From Shimia sp051201625 (lineage in GTDB: Bacteria > Pseudomonadota > Alphaproteobacteria > Rhodobacterales > Rhodobacteraceae), in assembly GCF_051201625.1 (NCBI RefSeq), contig NZ_CP179203.1, positions 1,178,001-1,242,000 of the forward strand: DNA of 64,000 nucleotides. Direction: 5' to 3'. The notes under the pieces were generated by a model that did not search any database, had not been told where the DNA came from, and worked only from the letters and a program-made list of their open reading frames with translations. Below, piece by piece: positions 1 through 7,510 of the stretch; within the stretch, counting starts at the first letter, position 1, and every line of letters starts with the position of its first letter. The position numbers and the translations under genes are program-made.

Positions 1-778
1 CCAGCAGTGCGACGCCAAAACCGAGTCGAAAGCCACTTGGTTTCTTGGTTTCATCCTGAAATTCGGTATCGGTACTAGCTACGTCAGCGCCTCCGCGCAG
101 AGTAGTATTTATGTCATCGATGGCGGGAAAGAGCTCGCGCCTTGAAGCAGACTGGGTCGATTTAACAAGTTCTTCAGAAGTCGGGGCGGTGCTTGGCATG
201 CCACGCAATCGCCGCATTCTTGTCTTGGCTTGCAACAGGCGTCTATCTGCTTCGTTATCTGGCTCAACAAGGCCAAGATCGGATTGTGTTTCCAGCGTGT
301 CAGCTTTTCGGGCGCGCGCCTCGTAATCCGCTTCTCCTCGTAGAACGTCTACGACTGCTGGGTCGAGACCGCTGCTTGGCCTAACGCCATCATTATTCTC
401 TGGGTGCTCAGTTGTGTCATTTTGGTCCATATCTCCCAAAGCATGCTGAGCCAGCCCTCTTCCTTGATCGGCAAAATCTGGGCTGTATTCCTCCTCAGGG
501 TAGGCATCAGCCCCATCATCTCCGGAACCAAAAGCCATATCTGGCGGTTCAATTTCTCTAAAGGTTGGCTCGCGCTTTGCATTATTCCCAACGTTTCTGT
601 TATCGGGAAGATCATCTGACAGGGCGAATGCGTCGCTTTGATTGGCACGTTCGGCTTCTGTGTGGTTCTCGAACCAAGTATTGCCGCAGCCGGAGCATTC
701 CACTTTACGTCCCTCAGGCGGGATTACGTCATCCGGTATTTCGTACTGCACACCACAATTTGGGCAGGTCAGCCGCAT
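1..778 (-). CDS. zinc-ribbon domain membrane protein (partial, runs off left edge)
   Basis: Open reading frame from an ATG at 776-778 that stays open to base 1, so the C-terminal part is missing. The first ~35 residues form an MJ0042-type zinc ribbon: the start MRLTCPNCGVQYEIPDDVIP is followed by a second CxxC (CSGCGNTW). A long acidic, low-complexity linker rich in D, E, N and P follows. The last visible residues (GFRLGFGVALL) look like the start of a membrane segment, as expected for this Rhodobacterales family, which has a C-terminal transmembrane helix and a periplasmic tail. It is divergent from ftsE. The molecular function is unknown; the family assignment is fairly sure. Confidence 0.8.
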   Translation of the reverse strand, partial: MRLTCPNCGVQYEIPDDVIPPEGRKVECSGCGNTWFENHTEAERANQSDAFALSDDLPDNRNVGNNAKREPTFREIEPPDMAFGSGDDGADAYPEEEYSPDFADQGRGLAQHALGDMDQNDTTEHPENNDGVRPSSGLDPAVVDVLRGEADYEARARKADTLETQSDLGLVEPDNEADRRLLQAKTRMRRLRGMPSTAPTSEELVKSTQSASRRELFPAIDDINTTLRGGADVASTDTEFQDETKKPSGFRLGFGVALL

Positions 779-924
779 GATATTCCCCTGATGTCCACAA
801 TGGTTACCGTCACGAGTAGATCTTATTGTGTAACAAGGTCACGGGAAAGTGCAAAGCCTTGGCGTGATTGGATTGAATCCAGTCCGATGCTCGTGCACAA
901 CAAAGTGAGACAGGGGGCCCATTT

Positions 925-1602
925 GTGATTGAACTTGAAAATATTGCTTATAATTACGGTGGCGGGGAACTGCTGAGCGAAATTTCTTTAAAACTCGCTC
1001 CTGGATCATTCCATTTTTTGACTGGTCCGTCAGGTTCTGGCAAGACTACTTTCCTTAAACTTTGCTACGGTGCGTTGACGCCCACTGCAGGTAGTGTTGA
1101 GCTTTTCGGGCAAGACGTTCGGAATATGGATCGCGATGGTCATGCAATGACGCGCCGCAGGATTGGTGTGGTGCATCAGGACTGTCAGTTTCTAGATCAT
1201 TTACCGGTAGCCGATAATATCGCGCTACCCCTTACCGTATCTGGACGTGAGTCTCTGGAAGAAGTGTCCAACCTTAAAGAACTGATGAGCTGGGTTGGGC
1301 TCGGGAATCGTGCTAGTGCCTTACCTCCCCAACTTTCTGGAGGAGAGCGTCAGCGGGCAGCACTTGCGCGAGCTGTGATCATGTCGCCGGACGTAGTACT
1401 TGCTGACGAGCCTACTGGAAACGTGGATTGGGAAATGTCTCAGCGGCTATTGAAATTGTTGGTGGAACTCAATCGAATGGGAAAAACTATTCTGATCGCC
1501 AGCCATGATATGAACTTGATCCGAGCGGCCAAGCAACACGTTCAGGCGCGTGTGCTTCGGATATCTAATCGAAAATTGCAACTAGCGGGAGCGGACTTGT
1601 GA
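925..1602 (+). CDS. ftsE: cell division ATP-binding protein FtsE
   Basis: ABC-type ATPase of 225 residues, the usual FtsE length. Walker A GPSGSGKTT lies at residues 34-42, the signature LSGGERQ at 137-143 and Walker B VVLADEPTGN from about 157. With FtsX it forms the divisome complex that in characterised bacteria controls septal peptidoglycan hydrolases. The start is a GTG at 925. The next gene, ftsX, starts inside the last four bases, so the two are translationally coupled. Identity is firm because ATPase and FtsX partner occur together. Confidence 0.93.
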   Translation: MIELENIAYNYGGGELLSEISLKLAPGSFHFLTGPSGSGKTTFLKLCYGALTPTAGSVELFGQDVRNMDRDGHAMTRRRIGVVHQDCQFLDHLPVADNIALPLTVSGRESLEEVSNLKELMSWVGLGNRASALPPQLSGGERQRAALARAVIMSPDVVLADEPTGNVDWEMSQRLLKLLVELNRMGKTILIASHDMNLIRAAKQHVQARVLRISNRKLQLAGADL

Positions 1603-2501
1603 GTGTGATGACGTCAATTGTGTCTGCGTGTAGGGGGGATTCTCAAGCTCACCGCATTGTTCCACCGACAGGGTTTACCGCACGGCTAACCGTATTTTCA
1701 GCGGCTACAATGTCATTTCTCACGGTTTTTGCTTTGACGTTATCATTGGCGTCTGGTCGACTGGGGCAACGCTGGGGAGACGAGCTTGCCCAAACTGCAA
1801 CTCTCCGAATTTCTGCGCCTGGAGATCAATCGGTAGCGCAAACCAAAGCAGCGCTTCAGGTGCTGGACAGTACTCCCGGTGTAGCCTCCGCTCGTGCATT
1901 GAGCGCGAAAGAGCAACGTGTTTTGCTTGCACCTTGGTTTGGTCCCGATTTGCCAGTGGACAGTCTGCCCATTCCCCAGTTAATCGAAATCAAAGAAACT
2001 GTTGATGGGTTTGATGCAGCAGGTTTGCGCCTGCGATTGCAGGCAGAGGTTCCGGGAGCCGTTCTCGATGATCATACACGCTGGCGCGCGCCACTAGAAC
2101 GGGCAGCAGAAAGACTGAAAGTGTTGGGTTGGGTGTCCATCCTGCTAATCGGGACGACTACTGCGGCGATCATAACGCTTGCGGCGAACGCTGCTCTTGC
2201 AGCTAACGCGCAAGTAATTGCGGTACTACGGCTGATAGGGGCACAGGATAGTTACATTGCGCGAGCATTTGTGCGGCGTTTCACGCTGCGAGCTTTGCTT
2301 GGAGCCGGGTTGGGCACAACGCTGGGAATTTTTGCTGTAATGGTTTTGCCCGCTGCTCAGGAAGAGGGTGGATTTTTGACAGGGCTAGGTTTTGAGGGAA
2401 TAAACTGGATTTTACCTTTTCTAATTCCGCCTCTGGCCGCGCTTGTCGCCTACACGGCAACAGGTGCCGCTGCGCGTAAGACGCTCTCGGAGTTAGCCTG
2501 A
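1599..2501 (+). CDS. ftsX: cell division permease-like protein FtsX
   Basis: 300-residue membrane protein with the FtsX pattern: a first transmembrane helix around residues 28-50, an extracytoplasmic domain (~50-170), then three further helices near residues 175-200, 225-250 and 265-290. It is the membrane partner of FtsE. The GTG start at 1599 overlaps the ftsE stop by 4 bases, and the stop overlaps the plsC start by one base (TGATG). The extracytoplasmic loop is poorly conserved in general, so assignment rests on topology and on the ftsE neighbour. Confidence 0.9.
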   Translation: MSVMTSIVSACRGDSQAHRIVPPTGFTARLTVFSAATMSFLTVFALTLSLASGRLGQRWGDELAQTATLRISAPGDQSVAQTKAALQVLDSTPGVASARALSAKEQRVLLAPWFGPDLPVDSLPIPQLIEIKETVDGFDAAGLRLRLQAEVPGAVLDDHTRWRAPLERAAERLKVLGWVSILLIGTTTAAIITLAANAALAANAQVIAVLRLIGAQDSYIARAFVRRFTLRALLGAGLGTTLGIFAVMVLPAAQEEGGFLTGLGFEGINWILPFLIPPLAALVAYTATGAAARKTLSELA

Positions 2502-3244
2502 TGTTATATGCTGTTCAGTGGATGCGATCTCTCATTTTTAACATACAGATGTATTTAGCAGGATTGGTAATCGGAATTTTGTTTTTGCCGTGGGCTTTGA
2601 TCAGCTTGCGGGGGGCGAGAACAGCCTGCTTGACCTATTGTCGATGGGTGTGCTGGACTGCTGGTTGGATGATCAATCTGAAGACTGAGGTGCGTGGCAC
2701 TCCGCCAACCGGTGAGTTGATGATTGCTTCAAAGCACCAATCCTTGCTTGATGTGATTATGATTTTTGGATCTCTGCCCGCTGGAAAATTCATTATGAAA
2801 CGTGAGCTGATGTGGGTGCCTATTTTAGGCCAATACGGGCTAAGAGTTGGTTGCGTTCCAATAAACCGGGGGCAGCGGGGCACAGCGATCAAAAAGATGC
2901 TCGCAGATGTGGCCGCTGGTTCCCAGATTGCGGGGCAGCTTATAATCTATCCTCAAGGTACGCGGGTCGCACCGGGGACAAAGAAACCATTTAAAGTTGG
3001 AACATTTGCCTTGTATCAGCAACTTAACCAGCCTTGTGTTCCTGCGGCAACCAATGTTGGCGTATTTTGGCCCCGTCAGGGAGTATATCGTAAGCCTGGT
3101 ACTGCTATCATTGAGTTCCTTGAACCGATACCGATCGGATTATGCCAATCTGATTTCATGAAAATGCTAAAAGAACGGGTGGAAACGTGCTCGGATGCTT
3201 TGATGCGGGAAGGCGGTTTTGATCCTGATGAAATACGTAACTGA
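2501..3244 (+). CDS. plsC: 1-acyl-sn-glycerol-3-phosphate acyltransferase (PlsC family)
   Basis: 247 residues. One N-terminal membrane helix (about 15-37) precedes a PlsC acyltransferase domain. The catalytic HX4D motif is HQSLLD (residues 79-84), the substrate-binding block is around GCVPINRG (~117-124), and the glycerophosphate-binding motif is PQGTR (151-155). It acylates lysophosphatidate to phosphatidate in the inner membrane. The start overlaps the ftsX stop, and the 3' end overlaps the next gene by 17 bases, so it sits in one operon with ftsEX. The family call is safe; exact acyl-donor and substrate specificity is inferred. Confidence 0.88.
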   Translation: MLYAVQWMRSLIFNIQMYLAGLVIGILFLPWALISLRGARTACLTYCRWVCWTAGWMINLKTEVRGTPPTGELMIASKHQSLLDVIMIFGSLPAGKFIMKRELMWVPILGQYGLRVGCVPINRGQRGTAIKKMLADVAAGSQIAGQLIIYPQGTRVAPGTKKPFKVGTFALYQQLNQPCVPAATNVGVFWPRQGVYRKPGTAIIEFLEPIPIGLCQSDFMKMLKERVETCSDALMREGGFDPDEIRN

Positions 3245-3833
3245 CATAACCGAATTGGAGGCGCTTTACGGCACGCCAGCTGCGGCATCACTTAAAAAAG
3301 TTGCTAAGAAATTAACAACTGAATACCGACGCTGGATTATGGCGGCACGCTTTTGTGTTGTTTCAACTGTTGGGCCCACCGGAACTGACGGTAGCCCTCG
3401 TGGTGACGACGGACCGGTAGTCCGTGAACTGGATGAACAGACATTGGCCATGCCTGACTGGCACGGCAATAACCGGATAGACACGCTGCGTAATATCGTG
3501 GCGGATGGAAGGATTTCCTTAATGTTCATGGTGCCTGGTTCGACGACAGTAGTACGTGTGAACGGTGTGGCGCGGGTGGTAACCGACCCAGAACTTTGCA
3601 AAAGCTTTGACGTGAAGGGGCGGTATCCGCGGTCGGTGATCGTGATCAAAGTTGTAGAGGTTTATGCGCAATGCGCGCGCGCGGTGATGCGGGCACGTCT
3701 ATGGACTAGCGGTGATGAAAGCGATGGGTTGCCGACTGTCGGTCAGATCCTCGCCGAAGTGACCGACGGTACCGAAGGTGGTAAGCCCTATGACGAGGGT
3801 TGGGCGGCGCGCGCCCGTGAAACCATGTGGTGA
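3228..3833 (+). CDS. PPOX-class (pyridoxamine 5'-phosphate oxidase-like) FMN flavoprotein
   Basis: 201 residues from the ATG at 3228. An in-frame TTG at 3219 is possible but less likely. The split-barrel flavin-binding fold is recognised from RFCVVSTVGPTGTDGSPRGD, the GNNRIDTLRNI block and the ISLMFMVPGSTTVVRVNG strand pair. It resembles the PPOX subfamily annotated after MSMEG_1061 rather than true PdxH, so I would not assign a role in vitamin B6 synthesis. Its start lies inside plsC, making it the last gene of the ftsEX-plsC operon. The substrate is unknown. Confidence 0.8.
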   Translation: MKYVTDITELEALYGTPAAASLKKVAKKLTTEYRRWIMAARFCVVSTVGPTGTDGSPRGDDGPVVRELDEQTLAMPDWHGNNRIDTLRNIVADGRISLMFMVPGSTTVVRVNGVARVVTDPELCKSFDVKGRYPRSVIVIKVVEVYAQCARAVMRARLWTSGDESDGLPTVGQILAEVTDGTEGGKPYDEGWAARARETMW

Positions 3834-4446
3834 GGGAGCCGTACGAGTGACCAAGTATGGCCATTGCCCTCTCCGACACGGATTAGTCAAGTTGGGTCGG
3901 AATAGACATATTTCCGTCAGTTATGCTCTTCCTGAAAGCTTAGATCAGCCTTGGTTTTTTTATTTGAATACTATGCCTCACATGGGGTTAGGTCGAGCCT
4001 GATTGGGACATTTGGAAAAAAGAGGGCAGTTATGTCTTTATTTGGCGGATCAATGTAGCTTGTGTCGTTAAATATCTGAAGGCTGAAGTTGCCGTTTTTC
4101 ACGCAGAAATCAAAAGTCTATCTTAGATGCCATGCGTCAATATAGCGGAAAATGTCTCGCAGCCATCACTTTGGACCAGTAAAAAATTTGAGAAGTATCC
4201 ATACTTATTCATCGGCATCGACTCAATATTTACAACGTGAGGACCCTAATCCTGCAGTTGTGGGTAGACGCTTCGCCCCGCCTTTCCCGAGCCACCTGTA
4301 AATAGAATGCGCGGGTTCGAATCCTCGCTCGCAGCTTAATCTGCGTTTATTAGTATTTTTTACCAGAAACGGACTACAAGTTCGTGAAAACTGTAAGACG
4401 TAGAGACGGCTCTTAGGTCGCCCCTCGGCTCCAAAGGTCTGTAGAA
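3834..4446. other. gene-free stretch, 613 bases
   Basis: No reading frame here has a convincing start, ribosome site or recognisable family. The base composition is more AT-rich than the flanking genes. The only structured item I can support is the tRNA-Tyr-like fragment at 4286-4335. Together with the decayed look this could be an old insertion or deletion scar between the PPOX gene and the convergent lpd gene. Confidence 0.6.
4286..4335 (+). pseudogene. degenerate tRNA-Tyr(GUA)-like fragment
   Basis: Three blocks typical of bacterial tRNA-Tyr occur in order: CCCGAG (4286-4291, D-arm start), CTGTAAAT (4296-4303, anticodon loop with GTA) and GGTTCGAATCCT (4314-4325, T-loop). The D-loop/anticodon-stem part and the long variable arm expected of tRNA-Tyr are largely missing. 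The T-stem and acceptor stem pair badly, and no CCA is encoded. It cannot fold into a normal tRNA. I read it as a remnant, possibly an attachment-site scar, because tRNA genes are common integration targets. Chance similarity is not excluded. Confidence 0.4.
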
Positions 4447-5844
4447 TCAAGCGTGAATTGCGCCATCGCCACAAGCAAGTGCGGCTTCCCGTACTGCTTC
4501 TGAATAGGTTGGGTGGGCATGGCAAGTCATTGCGATATCCTGCGCTGAGGCACCAAATTCCATGGCAACACATATCTCGTGTATCATGTCACCAGCCGCT
4601 GGGCCGATGATGGCCGCTCCCAATACGCGATCCGTTTCTTTGTCTACAATCAGTTTTACGAAACCGTCGCCCTGATGTACCGCCTTGGCTCGAGCATTGC
4701 CCATGAACATGAACTTTCCGATCTTTGGCTTCTTACCCTCGGCCTTGAGTTCAGCTTCTGTGGTGCCAACCGTGGCGACCTCAGGGGTCGTGTAGACCAC
4801 ACCGGGGATGAGGCTGTAATTGACGTGACCATGTTTGCCGGCGATCACTTCGGCCACGGCCATCCCTTCGTCCTCGGCTTTGTGGGCCAGCATCGGACCC
4901 TCAATAACGTCGCCGATTGCGTAAATACCGGAAACGTTAGTCTGCCACCGATCATCCGTTGCAATTTGTCCGCGTTTTGTCAATTTCACGCCGGCGGCTT
5001 CAAGGCCGAGCCCATCGTGAAACGGTTTGCGGCCCGTGGCAACCAGCACAACATCCGCGTCCAACGTCTGTTCCTCGTCCGGGGACTTTTTGAGAGTGTA
5101 GTTGACCTTGGCTTTGGTTTTGGTCGTATCTACACTGGATACGGCGGCGCCCATCACAAATTTAAGCCCTTGTTTTTCGAGGATACGCTTGAAAGAACGC
5201 TGTACGTCGGCGTCCATGCCTGAACAAATGGCGTCCATGTATTCGACAACAGTTACCTCGGCTCCGAGGCGTGCATAAACTGATCCAAGCTCCAGTCCAA
5301 TCACGCCAGCACCGATGACAGTCAGCTTCTTGGGTACTTTGGGTAAGTCAAGTGCACCAGTACTATCCACGACAACACCTTTGTCGTTGTCAACCTTCAC
5401 GCCCAGCAGAGTTGATGGCACCGAGCCGGAGGCAATCACGACATTCTTTGTATCATACTCGGTATCGCCCACTTTCACTTTGCCCGCTGCGACTTTGGAC
5501 GCATAGCCCTTGATCCAGTCTATCTTGTTCTTTTTGAGAAGAAATTCGATACCACCGGTGTTTTGGGTCACAACATCCGTCTTGTAGGATTTCATCTGCT
5601 TCCAGTCTACTGAAGGGGATTTTCCCTTCAGGCCCATAGCGGCGAAATTATGCTCTGCTTCATGCAACATGTGCGTGGCGTGCAGCAAAGCCTTAGAGGG
5701 GATGCATCCCACGTTCAAACATGTACCACCCAAAGTTTCGCGACCATCAACTAATGCGGTCTTCATGCCAAGCTGGGCGCAGCGGATAGCTGACACATAG
5801 CCGCCAGGGCCAGCGCCGATGATGATGACGTCATATTGGGACAT
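4447..5844 (-). CDS. lpd: dihydrolipoyl dehydrogenase (E3) of the 2-oxoglutarate dehydrogenase complex
   Basis: 465 residues, the normal E3 length. The FAD-binding motif GAGPGGY is at residues 10-16, the redox disulfide GGTCLNVGCIPSK has Cys42 and Cys47, the NAD-binding GAGVIGLELGS motif is mid-protein, and the C-terminal catalytic HAHPTYSEA supplies the His-Glu pair. It reoxidises dihydrolipoamide on E2 using NAD. It is the last gene of the minus-strand sucC-sucD-sucA-sucB-lpd series. A clear AAAGGA ribosome site precedes the ATG. A 166-base gap with a hairpin separates it from sucB, so it may have partly independent expression, perhaps also serving other lipoyl complexes. Confidence 0.95.
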   Translation of the reverse strand: MSQYDVIIIGAGPGGYVSAIRCAQLGMKTALVDGRETLGGTCLNVGCIPSKALLHATHMLHEAEHNFAAMGLKGKSPSVDWKQMKSYKTDVVTQNTGGIEFLLKKNKIDWIKGYASKVAAGKVKVGDTEYDTKNVVIASGSVPSTLLGVKVDNDKGVVVDSTGALDLPKVPKKLTVIGAGVIGLELGSVYARLGAEVTVVEYMDAICSGMDADVQRSFKRILEKQGLKFVMGAAVSSVDTTKTKAKVNYTLKKSPDEEQTLDADVVLVATGRKPFHDGLGLEAAGVKLTKRGQIATDDRWQTNVSGIYAIGDVIEGPMLAHKAEDEGMAVAEVIAGKHGHVNYSLIPGVVYTTPEVATVGTTEAELKAEGKKPKIGKFMFMGNARAKAVHQGDGFVKLIVDKETDRVLGAAIIGPAAGDMIHEICVAMEFGASAQDIAMTCHAHPTYSEAVREAALACGDGAIHA

Positions 5845-5976
5845 GGGGCAATTTCCTTTTAAGAGTGACGTCAGTGTTACGTCGGTATTACGTTTGTCAC
5901 CGTTCTGCGTGACCTTGAGGGGGGCGGGGTTGTTGCGCCCTCCGTAGCATGCTGCGAGTCCCCCGAGAATTTAAAA

Positions 5977-6004
5977 CAAAAGGATGCTCGAAGCCTACCT
6001 TTTG
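5977..6004 (-). terminator. hairpin between sucB and lpd
   Basis: CAAAAGG (5977-5983) pairs with CCTTTTG (5998-6004), with an inner GCT/AGC stem. Read on the minus strand it is followed by GTTTTAAATT, a weak T-rich tail. It lies 6 bases beyond the sucB stop, so it could be a partial terminator or an mRNA-stabilising stem between sucB and lpd. Confidence 0.4.
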
Positions 6005-6010
6005 GCCGAA

Positions 6011-7507
6011 TCAAAGATCCATTAGCAGCCTACGCGGATCTTCTAACGCCTCTTTGACGCGGACGAGAAATGTTACGGCACCCTTGCCGTCAACGATACG
6101 GTGATCGTAGCTGAGGGCGAGGTACATCATTGGTCGAATGACGATTTCGCCGTTTACGACCATGGCTCGATCCTGGATTTTGTGCATGCCTAGGATGCCT
6201 GACTGTGGTGGGTTCAGGATCGGTGAGGACATCAAAGATCCATAAACACCACCGTTGGAAAGTGTGAAGGTGCCGCCCTGCATTTCTGCCATGGAGAGCT
6301 TGCCGTCGCGTGCTCGTTTACCTTTCTCAGCGATGGCTTTTTCGATGGCAGCAAAACTCATTGAGTCTACGTCGCGGATTACTGGGACAACCAGGCCAGT
6401 TGGCGTTCCGGCAGCCACCCCCATGTGCACGAAGTTTTTATAAATAATATCAGTGCCGTCTATTTCTGCATTGACCTCGGGTACTTCTCTCAATGCGTGG
6501 CAGCAAGCTTTTGTAAAGAAGGACATGAACCCTAGACGGACGCCGTGTTTCTTTTCAAACTCGTGCTTGTACTGGTTGCGCAGGTCCATAACGGCGCTCA
6601 TGTCGACTTCGTTGTATGTAGTCAGCATGGCAGCAGTGTTTTGACTATCTTTTAGGCGCCGTGCAATAGTTTGACGCAGACGGGTCATCTTCACACGTTC
6701 TTCCCGTGCTGTATCTTCGCTTGCGACTGGTGCTCGCGAAGCCGTAGTAGATACCACCGTGTCATCTGGTGCCTGTGTCATTGCAGCCATGTTTAGTACG
6801 TCTTCTTTCATGATACGCCCATCACGGCCTGTTCCTTGTAAATTGGCCTGATCAATACCTTTTTCGACTATCAGTTTTTTGGCACTTGGCGCGTTCTCAA
6901 TATCCTTCCGGCTAAATCCGGTAGCGATCTCAGGAGCCTGTGCGGCAGCGGGAGCTGCTGGCGCAGGAGCCAAACCAGAAAGTGCGCCACTTTCTGAAAT
7001 TTTGGCAAGCACGGCAGTTGCGCCCACAGTGCTGCCTTCGGGAGCAGATATTTCGGCTAATACGCCAGTGGCAGGTGACGGCACTTCGACAGAAACCTTA
7101 TCCGTTTCCAACTCGCAGAGCATTTCATCCTGCGCAACTGTATCGCCGACTGACTTGAACCATGTTGACACGGTTGCCTCGGCGACAGATTCCCCGAGTG
7201 TCGGAACCATAACATTTATGCTGCCAGCACTTGCTGCAAGAGTAGCCTGGGCAGTTGGAGCGATATTCTCACTGACAGCGATGGTGGCCAGTAGCGCGTC
7301 CACACCTACGGAAGCGCCTTCGTCAGCAAGAATTTCACCCAAAATACCTGAATCAGGTGCTGGCACTTCTACCGTAACCTTATCCGTTTCTAGCTCACAG
7401 AGCATTTCGTCGACTGCAACCATATCACCAGTTTTTTTAAACCAAGTAGCGACCGTGGCTTCGGTGACGCTTTCGCCAAGAGTCGGGACGCGAACTTCAG
7501 TCGTCAT
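6011..7507 (-). CDS. sucB: dihydrolipoyllysine succinyltransferase (E2), two lipoyl domains
   Basis: 498 residues. Two lipoyl domains stand in tandem, each with an ETDKV motif (lipoyl lysines 43 and 137). Ala/Pro-rich linkers follow, then a peripheral-subunit binding domain (SAKKLIVEKGI to GRDGRIMKEDV, about 210-240) and the acyltransferase core ending with the catalytic LSYDHRIVDG. Single-lipoyl E2o proteins are shorter, about 400 residues. It transfers the succinyl group from E1 to CoA. The start is set by an AAGGAA ribosome site overlapping the end of sucA, with 3 bases between the two genes, so sucA and sucB are translationally linked. Confidence 0.95.
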   Translation of the reverse strand: MTTEVRVPTLGESVTEATVATWFKKTGDMVAVDEMLCELETDKVTVEVPAPDSGILGEILADEGASVGVDALLATIAVSENIAPTAQATLAASAGSINVMVPTLGESVAEATVSTWFKSVGDTVAQDEMLCELETDKVSVEVPSPATGVLAEISAPEGSTVGATAVLAKISESGALSGLAPAPAAPAAAQAPEIATGFSRKDIENAPSAKKLIVEKGIDQANLQGTGRDGRIMKEDVLNMAAMTQAPDDTVVSTTASRAPVASEDTAREERVKMTRLRQTIARRLKDSQNTAAMLTTYNEVDMSAVMDLRNQYKHEFEKKHGVRLGFMSFFTKACCHALREVPEVNAEIDGTDIIYKNFVHMGVAAGTPTGLVVPVIRDVDSMSFAAIEKAIAEKGKRARDGKLSMAEMQGGTFTLSNGGVYGSLMSSPILNPPQSGILGMHKIQDRAMVVNGEIVIRPMMYLALSYDHRIVDGKGAVTFLVRVKEALEDPRRLLMDL

Positions 7508-7510
7508 CGA

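Noticed and set aside
4252..4335. Complete tRNA-Leu gene (TAGACGC and a T-loop are present)
   Set aside because: The acceptor and T stems do not pair and the anticodon region fits tRNA-Tyr better; at most a tRNA fragment.
4579..5223. 214-residue plus-strand frame opposite lpd
   Set aside because: It is antisense to strongly conserved E3 motifs, so it is a shadow.
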